Source of the DNA: Marinobacter pelagius
GTDB taxonomy: Bacteria; Pseudomonadota; Gammaproteobacteria; Pseudomonadales; Oleiphilaceae
Length of the DNA stretch: 64,000 bases
Assembly: GCF_003315345.1 (NCBI RefSeq)
Contig: NZ_QNRO01000001.1
Location: 62,001-126,000 of the forward strand
Direction: 5' to 3'
Shown piece after piece: positions 54,567 to 62,483 of the stretch. The notes under the pieces are model-generated. The model was not told where the DNA came from and did not search any database. It saw nothing but the letters and a program-made list of their open reading frames with translations. Within the stretch, counting starts at the first letter, position 1. Each line of letters begins with the position of its first letter. The position numbers and the translations under genes are program-made.

Positions 54567-55442
54567 GTGCACGTACTTGTTGTCCATGACTACGGCCCCC
54601 TCGGGAAGGTTCTGCTGGAGCGCCTGCGGGAAACCCACCTGCAGATCAGTCCGTTGCTGGTCAGTGACGCCGCCAGTGCCGATCTCAATGCCCTGGATAA
54701 CTGGATTCCCGAAGACACCGACCTGATCGTCAACGCCCTGTGGCTGGCCGACCCGGAGGTGGCGCAGAAGGACCCTGAGGACACTCACAAGGCAGCGTTC
54801 TCGTTGCCGGTGGCTATGGCCGAGTATGCCCGGGAGCACGGTATGGCCCTTTTCCAGCTGTCATCCTGCTATGTCTTCGACGGCCGCAAGCAGAGTGGGT
54901 ACATCACCTCCAATCCGGGCCAGCCCATGAACGAGCTGGGCAACTGGCAGTGGGAGTGCGAGCAGGCGTTACGGTCACTGCTTCCAAGGCACATCATTCT
55001 CCGCACCGGCTGGAGCCTGGCCCGCTTCATCCGGAAGGTTCAGGCGAGTACGGCCGCGGGCGAGACCCTCTCGCTGCCGGGACGGTGTCGGGGGCAGCCG
55101 GTTGCCGTCAAGGACCTGGCGCGGGTCATGACTGCGGTCATCCTGCAGCTGGACTGTGGTGCCGAGGTATGGGGCACCTACCAGTACGCCGGTGCCGAGG
55201 AAATCAATCTCTATGAGCTCGGGCTGGCGATTGCCGGTCTGCCCGGCATTCCCGAAGGGATACGGGTGGTCGATGAGGTTCCGGACTGGGGCCACCTGGA
55301 GCCGGTGAACACCACGATGATCTGTACCAAGATCCGCAATACCTTTGGCGTCAAGCAGCAACCCTGGCGATCCGGGCTGGTGGAGGAGCTGGCGATGCTG
55401 AAGAAGCGGGAAGGGAAGGAGACGACGGAGGCAGCCGGGTAG
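54567..55442 (+). CDS. RmlD-like sugar-nucleotide reductase homologue with degenerate active site
   Basis: A 291-residue extended-SDR relative of dTDP-4-dehydrorhamnose reductase. SSCYVFDGRK (about 98-107) and ILRTGWSLA match the family. The NAD(P) loop HDYGPLG lacks the first glycine of GxxGxxG, and the catalytic YxxxK stretch reads NELGNWQW, with Leu and Gln at the Tyr and Lys positions. Reductase activity is doubtful; a binding or regulatory role is possible. The start is GTG 54567. It lies divergent from the helical gene and upstream of a long palindrome. Confidence 0.8.
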   Translation: MHVLVVHDYGPLGKVLLERLRETHLQISPLLVSDAASADLNALDNWIPEDTDLIVNALWLADPEVAQKDPEDTHKAAFSLPVAMAEYAREHGMALFQLSSCYVFDGRKQSGYITSNPGQPMNELGNWQWECEQALRSLLPRHIILRTGWSLARFIRKVQASTAAGETLSLPGRCRGQPVAVKDLARVMTAVILQLDCGAEVWGTYQYAGAEEINLYELGLAIAGLPGIPEGIRVVDEVPDWGHLEPVNTTMICTKIRNTFGVKQQPWRSGLVEELAMLKKREGKETTEAAG

Positions 55443-55466
55443 GTTGAAGATAGCGTCGATGAAAAT

Positions 55467-55496
55467 GGGGTCAGAAGAAAGCTTTCTTCTGACCCC
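55467..55496. repeat. Perfect 30-bp palindrome (REP-like or terminator)
   Basis: A perfect palindrome centred on AAGCTT with arms starting GGGGTCAGAAGAAA. It lies between the convergent RmlD-like and anr genes. Downstream on the plus strand is GTCTTAGG, so it can act as a terminator. The GGGGTCAG arm is like hairpins often scattered in gammaproteobacterial genomes as REP-type elements; the GGGGACAG terminator at 2029 is the nearest relative in this window. Confidence 0.7.
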
Positions 55497-55528
55497 GTCT
55501 TAGGTCTTCGGACCCTTAGTTAACCGTC

Positions 55529-56278
55529 TTACTGGCAACCCTGGCGGGAAAACTCCCGGGTGACAGTCTGCAGGGCTTCCACGTCCAGTAGCTCCACTTC
55601 CCGGCCACGGGCGCGGATCAGGCCCTGGTTCTGGAAGCGGGTAAATACACGGCTGACAGTCTCTACCGCCAGGCCCAGGAAGTTGGCAATGTCGTTCCTG
55701 GCCATCGGCAGGCTGAAATTGGTCGGTGACAGCCGGCGGCGTTGGAAGCGGCTGGAAAGGGACAGCAGCAGGGCGGCAATGCGCTCCTCCGCGGTGTTCT
55801 TGCTCAGCAGCATGGCCAGCTGATGGCTGTTCTGGATCTCCTGGCTCATCAGGTGGTACATGTGGTGCTGCAGCTCCGGCATCTTGCCGGTCAGCTCTTC
55901 CAGCTTCTCGATCGGGAACTCGCAGACACTGGTTCGCTCCAGGGCCTTGGCCGTGCAGGCGTAGGTTTCGCCGCTCATGCTGTCCAGCCCCACCAGCTCA
56001 CCGGGCATGAAGAAGCCTGTGACCTGTTCCTCGCCACCTTCGGTAATGATGGAGGTCTTGATGGAGCCGCTCTTTACTGCAAAGCAGGAGCGGAACGGAG
56101 TGCTCTGATCAAAGATGTGCTCACCGCGATTGAAGATCCGTCCCTGCTGGACGATGTCTTCCAGGCGCTCGAGGTCGTTTTCTTCAATAGCCAGGGGCAG
56201 GCAAAGGTTGCTCAGACTGCACTGGTGACACGAGGCTTTGAGGGGCGAGTTCTTACGAATGGGGATTGCTTGCGCCAT
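55529..56278 (-). CDS. anr: Anr/Fnr-family oxygen-sensing transcription regulator
   Basis: A CRP/FNR-family regulator (249 residues, E. coli FNR 250). The [4Fe-4S] ligands are present: Cys17, Cys20, Cys26 (CHQCSLSNLC) and Cys108 (ETYACTA). The effector domain includes GEHIFDQSTPFRSCFAVKSGSIKTS, and the C-terminal HTH reads MARNDIANFLGLAVETVSRVFTRF with the FNR-type recognition ExxSR. It controls anaerobic and microaerobic genes. ATG 56278 is chosen for the family N-terminus. A perfect FNR box lies 20-33 nt upstream, suggesting autoregulation. Confidence 0.94.
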   Translation of the reverse strand: MAQAIPIRKNSPLKASCHQCSLSNLCLPLAIEENDLERLEDIVQQGRIFNRGEHIFDQSTPFRSCFAVKSGSIKTSIITEGGEEQVTGFFMPGELVGLDSMSGETYACTAKALERTSVCEFPIEKLEELTGKMPELQHHMYHLMSQEIQNSHQLAMLLSKNTAEERIAALLLSLSSRFQRRRLSPTNFSLPMARNDIANFLGLAVETVSRVFTRFQNQGLIRARGREVELLDVEALQTVTREFSRQGCQ

Positions 56279-56297
56279 AGCGGATGAACCGTCCAAA

Positions 56298-56311
56298 TTG
56301 ATCCATATCAA
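56298..56311. promoter_or_regulatory. Perfect FNR/Anr box upstream of anr
   Basis: TTGAT-CCAT-ATCAA exactly matches the FNR/Anr consensus TTGAT-N4-ATCAA. It is 20 nt from the anr start codon, so it probably overlaps the transcript start and would repress anr when bound. Confidence 0.85.
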
Positions 56312-56339
56312 TCTCGTACCTTAATACGTATAGCGCCTT

Positions 56340-56353
56340 TTGCCAATGATCAA
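56340..56353. promoter_or_regulatory. Second FNR-like half-conserved box upstream of anr
   Basis: TTGCC-AATG-ATCAA matches 8 of 10 consensus positions. Its centre is 42 bp from the perfect box, four helical turns, which would place both on the same DNA face. Confidence 0.5.
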
Positions 56354-56375
56354 TCGCATTGCGGGCCAGAAATTT

Positions 56376-56410
56376 ACCAGCGGTGGCGGCTCTTGACCGC
56401 CACCGCTGGT
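56376..56410 (-). terminator. Hairpin downstream of fabB
   Basis: A perfect 14-bp stem (56376-56389 with 56397-56410, 7-nt loop) four bases past the fabB stop. The tail on that strand (AAATTTCTGG) is only moderately T-rich. It would separate fabB from anr. Confidence 0.65.
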
Positions 56411-56413
56411 GGG

Positions 56414-57622
56414 TCAGATCTTCTCGAAAATCAGGGAAGCGTTGGTGCCGCCGAAGCCGAAACTGTTCGACATCACGCAATCCAGCGCCATATCGCGGGC
56501 CTCGGGGCCCACAATAGGCAGATCCCGGACTTTTTCATCGGCATCGAGCAGGTTCTTGGTGCCGGCTGCAAAACCGTGCTGCAGCATCAGCAGGGAGTAG
56601 ATGGCTTCCTGGACGCCGGCAGCACCGAGTGAGTGCCCGGACAGGGATTTGGTGGAGGAGATGGCCGGGATATCGCTGCCAAAGGTGTTTTTCACCGCGC
56701 CCATCTCGGCCACGTCGCCCACCGGGGTGCTGGTGCCGTGGGCATTGATGTACTGGACCTTGCCGCGGATGGTGGCCATGGCCTGCTCCATGCAGCGTTT
56801 GGCGCCCTCGCCAGAGGGGGCTACCATGTCGTAACCGTCGGAGGTGGCACCGTATCCGGTCAGCTCGGCGATGATGTTGGCTCCGCGTTTCTTCGCATGC
56901 TCGTATTCCTCGAGCACCACCATGCCGCCGCCACCGGCGATGACGAAGCCGTCACGTCCGCTGTCGAACGGGCGCGAAGCGGTTTCCGGTGCGTCGTTAT
57001 ACTTGGTGGAGAGTGCACCCATGGCGTCAAACATCATGGTGAGGCTCCAGTCTTCCTCTTCACCGCCACCGGCGAAGACGATGTCCTGTTTGCCGGACTG
57101 GATCTGTTCCATGCCATGGCCAATGCAATGGGCGCTGGTGGCGCAGGCCGAGGACATTGAGTAGTTCACGCCTCGGATCTTGTAAGCGGTGGCCAGGCAT
57201 GCAGAGACGGTGCTGGTCATGATCCGGGGCACCATGTAGGGCCCGATCCGCTTCACTCCGCGCTCACGCATGGTGTCCGTGGCTTCCACCTGGCTGGAGC
57301 AGGAAGCCCCACCGGACCCGGCGATCAGGCCGGTGCGGTCATTGGAGATATGTTCTTCGCTCAGGCCGGCCTGGGCAATGGCCTGTTCCATCGCCAGGTA
57401 GCTGTACATGGCAGCAGGGCCCATGAACCGGCGTACCTTGCGATCGATCACGGAGGTGTCTACATCAATAGAGCCGGAAACCTGGCTGCGGAACCCCTTG
57501 TCCTTGTAGGTTTCATTGAAACGAATGCCGGACTTGCCGTTTTGCAGGCTGTCCAGGACTTCTTCCAGGGAGTTTCCCAGACAGGAAACGATACCCATAC
57601 CAGTGACGACGACGCGTCTCAT
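56414..57622 (-). CDS. fabB: FabB: beta-ketoacyl-ACP synthase I
   Basis: A condensing enzyme (402 residues, E. coli 406) needed for fatty-acid elongation and unsaturated acid synthesis. It resembles FabB more than FabF along the whole length: [36 protein letters not shown] and [10 protein letters not shown]. The catalytic Cys160 is in [11 protein letters not shown], with His in [11 protein letters not shown] and [12 protein letters not shown]. No fabA accompanies it in this window, although the two are neighbours in many relatives. A GGAGGAAG ribosome site precedes the start. The promoter holds repeated ATATTTGAC. Confidence 0.93.
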   Translation of the reverse strand: MRRVVVTGMGIVSCLGNSLEEVLDSLQNGKSGIRFNETYKDKGFRSQVSGSIDVDTSVIDRKVRRFMGPAAMYSYLAMEQAIAQAGLSEEHISNDRTGLIAGSGGASCSSQVEATDTMRERGVKRIGPYMVPRIMTSTVSACLATAYKIRGVNYSMSSACATSAHCIGHGMEQIQSGKQDIVFAGGGEEEDWSLTMMFDAMGALSTKYNDAPETASRPFDSGRDGFVIAGGGGMVVLEEYEHAKKRGANIIAELTGYGATSDGYDMVAPSGEGAKRCMEQAMATIRGKVQYINAHGTSTPVGDVAEMGAVKNTFGSDIPAISSTKSLSGHSLGAAGVQEAIYSLLMLQHGFAAGTKNLLDADEKVRDLPIVGPEARDMALDCVMSNSFGFGGTNASLIFEKI

Positions 57623-57673
57623 GCTCTTCCTCCTTCAGTGGCTGCCGAACAGCGAGCCCGCAAAACATTGACA

Positions 57674-57718
57674 ATATTTGACAGTGTAGGCGGTTTGCAG
57701 CCCGGGTCATATTTGACC
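57674..57718 (-). promoter_or_regulatory. Repeated operator-like motif in the fabB promoter region
   Basis: ATATTTGAC occurs twice, at 57674-57682 and 57709-57717, 35 bp apart. The second copy lies within the palindrome GGTCA-TATT-TGACC (57705-57718). They flank a weak minus-strand -10-like TACACT (57684-57689). A fatty-acid regulator such as a FabR- or FadR-type protein is possible, but the motif matches neither consensus closely. Confidence 0.35.
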
Positions 57719-57741
57719 TTGGTAAGGGGGCGCCCAACTTT

Positions 57742-58629
57742 TCATTTTCTAGCTGCCTTGCGAGCCTCCTCCTCGGCAGCAGCCCGGGCTTCCTGTTCAA
57801 CCATTTCCGGCGTTTCCAGGGAGATCCGGCCCAGGGTGCCGGAGCGGAACTCGTTCAGCAGCACCTCGGCCACCTTGTGCAGGTCCGGTATGCCACCACG
57901 GGCGAAGAACCGTCGTTTCCCGGCAATGGCGTCCATCAGGCCGAGTCCGTCCGCCGGTAATTCGGCAAGACCATAGCGGGCACGGACGAGTTCCGGATAG
58001 GCCTCAAGCAGGTAATCGGCCTCGAACAGGGCAACATCCTCAAAATCCAGTACGGCACTGCGAATGGCGCCGGTGATGGCCAGACGGTAGCCGCAGGCTT
58101 CCGGTGACAGCTTGGGCCAGAGAAAGCCCGGAGTGTCATAGAGCAGGATGTTCCCCGGTAGTTTGATGGCCTGCTGGGCCCGGGTGACCGCTGGCTCGTT
58201 GCCGGTTTTCGCCACCGGCCGGCCGGCCAGGGTATTGATGATGGTGGATTTGCCGACATTGGGTATCCCCAGGATCATCAGCCTCAGTGCGCTTTTCTGG
58301 CGGTCGTGGTCCGGGGTCATTTCCTGGGCAAGTTTGAGGATGTCCAGTGCCTCACCGCGCTGGTTGTGGGTCAGGGTAATGGCCCGGACGCCACGCTCTT
58401 TTTCCAGCCAGCCCTGCCACCGCCTGGTGATCTCCGGGTCCGCCAGGTCCCGTTTGTTCAGGACCTTGATCAGCGGTGTATCGCCACGCAGGGACGGGAC
58501 CAGCGGATTTTCGCTGCTGAAAGGAATGCGCGCATCAAGGACCTCGATGATCAGGTCCATCTGGGGCATTACCTTCTTGATCTCCTTGCGGGCTTTATGC
58601 ATGTGCCCGGGAAACCAGTTAATCGCCAT
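57742..58629 (-). CDS. ylqF: YlqF/RbgA: ribosome-biogenesis circularly permuted GTPase
   Basis: A cytoplasmic GTPase of the YlqF/RbgA family (295 residues) that assists late 50S assembly. The G motifs are in permuted order: G4 NKRDL (about 58-62), then G1 GIPNVGKSTIINTLAG (about 115-130), then G3 DTPGF (about 159). The N-terminus INWFPGHMHKARKEI is the family start. The C-terminus is an Ala/Glu/Lys helix (EEEARKAARK). It precedes fabB by 119 bp on the same strand. Confidence 0.94.
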   Translation of the reverse strand: MAINWFPGHMHKARKEIKKVMPQMDLIIEVLDARIPFSSENPLVPSLRGDTPLIKVLNKRDLADPEITRRWQGWLEKERGVRAITLTHNQRGEALDILKLAQEMTPDHDRQKSALRLMILGIPNVGKSTIINTLAGRPVAKTGNEPAVTRAQQAIKLPGNILLYDTPGFLWPKLSPEACGYRLAITGAIRSAVLDFEDVALFEADYLLEAYPELVRARYGLAELPADGLGLMDAIAGKRRFFARGGIPDLHKVAEVLLNEFRSGTLGRISLETPEMVEQEARAAAEEEARKAARK

Positions 58630-58871
58630 CTTATGTACTCCGGCAGTGTTCAGTGGGCGCCATTATGAAGGGGAATGGATAAAGTTTCACATTTCATTGA
58701 ATTCCCGTGTGTGGCGGGCTGACGGGCCATGGGGGCCGGTGTGTGTATAAAAAGAGGGGATATCGGGATGAAATCTCCGGTCCGGATGTTTTAGGGTGTA
58801 TCACCTGAATCGTGAAATTACTGACTTTTGGTGGCTTTCTGCTAGTGGCCACCCTCATTAAGGAGATGTTT

Positions 58872-59339
58872 ATGAAGCTCGCAAAAATGCTGGGAACCGC
58901 CCTTGTTGCACTGACTCTCTCTGCCCCCTCCTTCGCACAGCAGGCGGCCGGTGGTCAGCCAGACCAGGTTGACCAGCTGGCGCAGATGGTCGGCCTGTCC
59001 GATGACCAGCAGACAGAAATTCGTGCCATTCTCGAAGAGATGCAGGGCAAGATCGGCAAGTTGCGCCAGGAAGCCCAGCAAATCCAGCAGCAGATGCAGG
59101 CGGAGATCAAGGCGGACTATGACGAATCAGCGATCCGTGACAATGCCGAGAAGCTGGGCGACCTGACCGGTGAGATCGCCGCACTCTCTACCCTGATGCA
59201 GGCCAAGGTGGACAGTGTGTTCACCCAGGAGCAGCGTGACGAGCTGGACAAGCGCATGCAGCAGATGCAACAGCAGATGCAGCAGCGGCGCCAGATGATG
59301 CAGCAACAGCAGAAGCAACAGCAACAGCAGGGTCAGTAA
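58872..59339 (+). CDS. Periplasmic Spy/CpxP-like protein with Gln/Met-rich tail
   Basis: A 155-residue secreted protein. The signal peptide (MKLAKMLGTALVALTLSAPSFA, cleaved after residue 22) is followed by a helical region with SDDQQTEIRAILEEMQGKIGKLRQEAQQ and the LTxxQ-like FTQEQRDELDKRM (about 116-128), features of Spy/CpxP chaperones. The last 30 residues are almost all Gln, Met and Arg. ATG 58872 follows AGGAG; the frame upstream to 58812 is a poor start. It may be a periplasmic envelope-stress chaperone; the family match is moderate. Confidence 0.78.
   Translation: MKLAKMLGTALVALTLSAPSFAQQAAGGQPDQVDQLAQMVGLSDDQQTEIRAILEEMQGKIGKLRQEAQQIQQQMQAEIKADYDESAIRDNAEKLGDLTGEIAALSTLMQAKVDSVFTQEQRDELDKRMQQMQQQMQQRRQMMQQQQKQQQQQGQ
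59257..59333 (+). repeat. CAG/CAA/ATG-rich coding microsatellite
   Basis: The 3' end of the Spy-like gene is an imperfect array of CAG, CAA and ATG codons, giving a Gln/Met-rich tail. It is imperfect rather than a strict tandem repeat, but its length could vary between strains. Confidence 0.6.
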
Positions 59340-59391
59340 GCCCTGACTGGAAACCCGGATTCCGGAAATCCCGGAACCGGGTTCTGATCAT

Positions 59392-59435
59392 AAAAAAATC
59401 CCCCGCCGGTCTTTGCCGTGCGGGGGATTTTTTTG
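59392..59435. terminator. Bidirectional terminator between Spy-like gene and lipA
   Basis: A long stem AAAAAAATCCCCCGC with its complement GCGGGGGATTTTTTT around a 13-nt loop, with flanking A- and T-runs. It serves two convergent genes. Confidence 0.9.
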
Positions 59436-59444
59436 CTGGGGCTT

Positions 59445-60494
59445 TTAGTCGACTGCCTTCACCGGGATCTGCATGGCGTTGTCCTGCTTGGGGACCTCCG
59501 GCACGGCCAGGCCCAGGTTGTTCTTGTCGAACACCTTGTCGGCGCGGTAGCTGGAGCGCACCATCGGGCCGGAAGGCACTTCCATGAAGCCTTTCTCCAG
59601 GCCGATTTCACGGTAGCGGTTGAACTCCTCGGGAGTGACGTAACGCTCCACCGGCAGATGGTTCGGGGTCGGGCGCAGGTACTGGCCCAGGGTTAGGATG
59701 TCGACCCCGATTGCACGCAGGTCGTCCATGGTCTCGAGAATTTCTTCTTCGGTCTCGCCCAGGCCCAGCATCAGGCTGGTCTTGGTGAGAACATCGGGCC
59801 GGTGCTTCTTGGCATGGGCCAGCACGCTCAGGGTTTTCTCATAGCCGGCCCGCGGATCGCGCACCCGGCTGGTCAGACGCTTGACCGTTTCCACGTTCTG
59901 GGCGAACACGTCCAGCCCCGAATCCACGACCTTTTCCACGTCGCTCATCACCGCGTCAAAATCCGGGGTAAGGGCTTCCACGGCCACTTCCGGGGTGCGC
60001 TTCTTGATGGCGGCCACGCAGGCCGCGTAGTGGGCGGCGCCGCCATCGTCCAGGTCGTCCCGGTCGACGGAGGTCAGCACGATATAGCGCAGGCCCATCA
60101 GTTCCACCGACTTGGCAGTGTTCTCGGGTTCGTCCGGGTCCAGCCAGCCTTTGGGGTTGCCGGTATCCACCGCGCAGAACTTGCAGGCACGGGTGCACAC
60201 CGAGCCCATCACCATGATGGTGGCGGTGCCATTGGTCCAGCACTCGCCGATGTTCGGGCAATGGGATTCCTGGCACACGGTACTCAGCCGATGCTCGCTG
60301 ACATTGCGGCGCACCGAATCATAGCGCTCGCCGCCGGGCATGCGTGCCCGCAACCACTTGGGCTTGCGCTCCACCGGCTTTTCTTCCGTGCTTGCGGAGG
60401 CGGTGCGTTTGACGCCGTCCTTGATGGCTGAGAATCCATGCTCGCTGCGGAATTTGGTACCACTGGTGACGCGGGGCTTTGCGCTTTCGCTCAT
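59445..60494 (-). CDS. lipA: LipA: lipoyl synthase
   Basis: A radical-SAM enzyme (349 residues, E. coli 321) that inserts two sulfurs into octanoyl groups to form lipoate. It has the auxiliary cluster motif [12 protein letters not shown] (about 94-105) and the radical-SAM motif CTRACKFC (about 120-127), plus [15 protein letters not shown] and the C-terminal RSSYRADK with Ser ligand. An N-terminal basic extension of about 40 residues is present. It stands about 25 kb from lipB, whereas they are adjacent in many relatives. Confidence 0.96.
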   Translation of the reverse strand: MSESAKPRVTSGTKFRSEHGFSAIKDGVKRTASASTEEKPVERKPKWLRARMPGGERYDSVRRNVSEHRLSTVCQESHCPNIGECWTNGTATIMVMGSVCTRACKFCAVDTGNPKGWLDPDEPENTAKSVELMGLRYIVLTSVDRDDLDDGGAAHYAACVAAIKKRTPEVAVEALTPDFDAVMSDVEKVVDSGLDVFAQNVETVKRLTSRVRDPRAGYEKTLSVLAHAKKHRPDVLTKTSLMLGLGETEEEILETMDDLRAIGVDILTLGQYLRPTPNHLPVERYVTPEEFNRYREIGLEKGFMEVPSGPMVRSSYRADKVFDKNNLGLAVPEVPKQDNAMQIPVKAVD

Positions 60495-60625
60495 TGACCG
60501 GAAACTCTCATATGAAAGGTATGGAGAACTCTAAAGGTTAAAGCGAGGAAGGCGTAGTTACAAGGCGGGTACGGGCAATCACGGGGTGTTCGGGCACGAC
60601 ATTGGTCGTACCCGGATGAGATAAA

Positions 60626-61903
60626 TCAAGCCTGTGATTTTTCCAGGGCCTGAGTGATGTCGGCAATGATGTCATCGGCGTGTTCAATGCCAATGGACAG
60701 GCGCACCAGGTCCTCGCTGACACCCGCGCTCTTAAGTTCCTCGGGGTTCAGCTGGCGGTGCGTGGTGGTGGCCGGGTGACAGGCCAGGGACTTGGCATCG
60801 CCGATGTTCACCAGGCGCAGGATCATGTCCAGGGCGTCGATGAATTTCGCGCCGGCGTCACGGCCACCCTTGATGCCGAAGCTAAGGATGCCGGAAGCCT
60901 TGCCGTCGCAGATCTTGTCGCAGGTGGCCTTGTAGGGGCTGTTGGCCAGGCCGGCATAGTTCACCCATTCCACGGAGGGATGATCCTGCAGGAACTGTGC
61001 GACTTTCTCGGCATTCTCGCAGTGGCGTTCCATGCGCAGCGCCAGGGTTTCCAGGCCCTGCATGATCAGGAAGGCATTGAAAGGCGACAGCGCCGATCCG
61101 GTATTGCGCAGCGGTACCACCCGGCAGCGACCGATAAAGGCCGCTTCGCCGAGTGCTTCGGTGTAGACCACGCCGTGGTAGGAAGGATCCGGCTCGTTCA
61201 TCATGGGGAACTTGGCGGCACTGGCTTTCCAGTCAAACTTCCCGGAATCCACCACCACACCGGCAACCGTAGTGCCGTGGCCGCCAATGTACTTGGTCAG
61301 GGAGTGGATCACGATGTCGGCGCCGTGCTCGAACGGACGGCACAGGAACGGGGTCGCTACGGTGTTATCCACGATCAGCGGAATACCGTGCTTGTGGGCA
61401 ATCTCGGCCCACTTCTGGATATCCACCACGTTGCCCGCCGGGTTGCCGATGGATTCGCAGAACAGGGCGCGGGTCTGGTCGTCGATGGCATTTTCGACGG
61501 CCGCGAAATCGTCGTGGGCTACCATCTTGCACTCGATGCCCTGGTTGGGCAGGGAGTGGGCGAACAGGTTGTAGGTGCCGCCATAGAGCTGGCTGGTGCT
61601 GACGATGTTGTTGCCTACCTTGCAGATAGTTTGCAGGGCGTAGGTGATTGCCGCCATGCCGGATGCCACGGCGAGGGCGCCAATACCGCCTTCGAGGGCT
61701 GCCATCCGCTCTTCGAGCACCGCATTGGTGGGGTTCATGATGCGGGTGTAGATGTTGCCCTGTACCTTCAGGTCAAATAGGTCGGCACCGTGTTGGGTAT
61801 CATCGAAGGTGTAGGAGGTGGTCTGGTAGATCGGCGTGGTGGCCGCCTTGGTGGTCGGGTCGCTCTTGAAGCCTGCGTGAAGGGCGAGAGTTTCCGGTTT
61901 CAT
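60626..61903 (-). CDS. metY: O-acetylhomoserine sulfhydrylase (MetY type)
   Basis: A PLP enzyme of the Cys/Met metabolism family (425 residues, typical of MetY) that condenses O-acetylhomoserine with sulfide to homocysteine. Motifs are [28 protein letters not shown] (N-terminus), [34 protein letters not shown] and the PLP Lys in [16 protein letters not shown] (about 208-223), with [14 protein letters not shown] near the end. ATG 61903 follows AAGGAA; the open frame to 62143 lacks support. It is divergent from a small exported protein. Confidence 0.93.
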   Translation of the reverse strand: MKPETLALHAGFKSDPTTKAATTPIYQTTSYTFDDTQHGADLFDLKVQGNIYTRIMNPTNAVLEERMAALEGGIGALAVASGMAAITYALQTICKVGNNIVSTSQLYGGTYNLFAHSLPNQGIECKMVAHDDFAAVENAIDDQTRALFCESIGNPAGNVVDIQKWAEIAHKHGIPLIVDNTVATPFLCRPFEHGADIVIHSLTKYIGGHGTTVAGVVVDSGKFDWKASAAKFPMMNEPDPSYHGVVYTEALGEAAFIGRCRVVPLRNTGSALSPFNAFLIMQGLETLALRMERHCENAEKVAQFLQDHPSVEWVNYAGLANSPYKATCDKICDGKASGILSFGIKGGRDAGAKFIDALDMILRLVNIGDAKSLACHPATTTHRQLNPEELKSAGVSEDLVRLSIGIEHADDIIADITQALEKSQA

Positions 61904-62056
61904 CGCAACATTCCTTGCTGGTGAGTTTTTGTTGATCGGATCAGGACACTGAGTATGCCACAGGGAATGGAACCGGAGCACAGTCCCAAACGTCATATTG
62001 TTATAAGAAGCATGTGTTTTGATGCATAACTCACCTACCTGGATAAGGAAGATTCC

Positions 62057-62437
62057 ATGAAACTGACACTGATTCGCTCCACCGTTGTGGCCTCCGGTCT
62101 CCTGCTGGGCGGCAGCCTGGTTTCGCCATCGGTTCTGGCGCAATCCGAAGCGGCTGACAATGGCCAGCAGGCGGAAGAGATGCTCAAGAAGGGCAAGGGT
62201 AAATCGGACGAGGCCAAGGGCAAGGGCCAGGAAAAGGCCGACGAGATGCGAGAGCGTTCCGAGGAGGAGATGGAGGAGCGTGAGCGCGCTGAAGAGGGCG
62301 CTGAGCGGGCCCAGGGCGAAGGCGGTAACCGTGACAACGAAAACCGCCAGGCAGATCCCGCCTCCAAGGGCAGCGAGCAGGGCCAGGCCAAGAAACAGGA
62401 GAAGTCAAAGGCCTGGTGGAACTTCTGGAGTGACTGA
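62057..62437 (+). CDS. Small secreted, highly charged protein
   Basis: A 126-residue protein with a Sec signal (MKLTLIRSTVVASGLLLGGSLVSPSVLA, cleaved after about residue 28). The mature part is rich in Glu, Lys, Arg and Gln (GKGKSDEAKGKGQEKADEMRERSEEEMEERERAEEGAERAQ), likely a coiled coil or disordered, ending in KAWWNFWSD. No family is recognised. It starts after AAGGAAG and ends before a terminator. The pattern suggests a periplasmic structural or stress-related protein. Confidence 0.75.
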   Translation: MKLTLIRSTVVASGLLLGGSLVSPSVLAQSEAADNGQQAEEMLKKGKGKSDEAKGKGQEKADEMRERSEEEMEERERAEEGAERAQGEGGNRDNENRQADPASKGSEQGQAKKQEKSKAWWNFWSD

Positions 62438-62459
62438 GTTACCGATTACCGTATGAATC

Positions 62460-62483
62460 AAGCCCGCACATCCGCGGGCTTTT
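62460..62483. terminator. Terminator between the charged secreted protein and the beta-lactamase-fold gene
   Basis: An 8-bp stem AAGCCCGC/GCGGGCTT with a 6-nt loop, followed by TTTT on the plus strand, 23 bp after the upstream gene's stop. Confidence 0.75.

Noticed and set aside
61904..62056. SAM riboswitch or MetJ site before metY
   Set aside because: The 153-bp gap is short and no conserved riboswitch core or tandem AGACGTCT-like boxes could be recognised.
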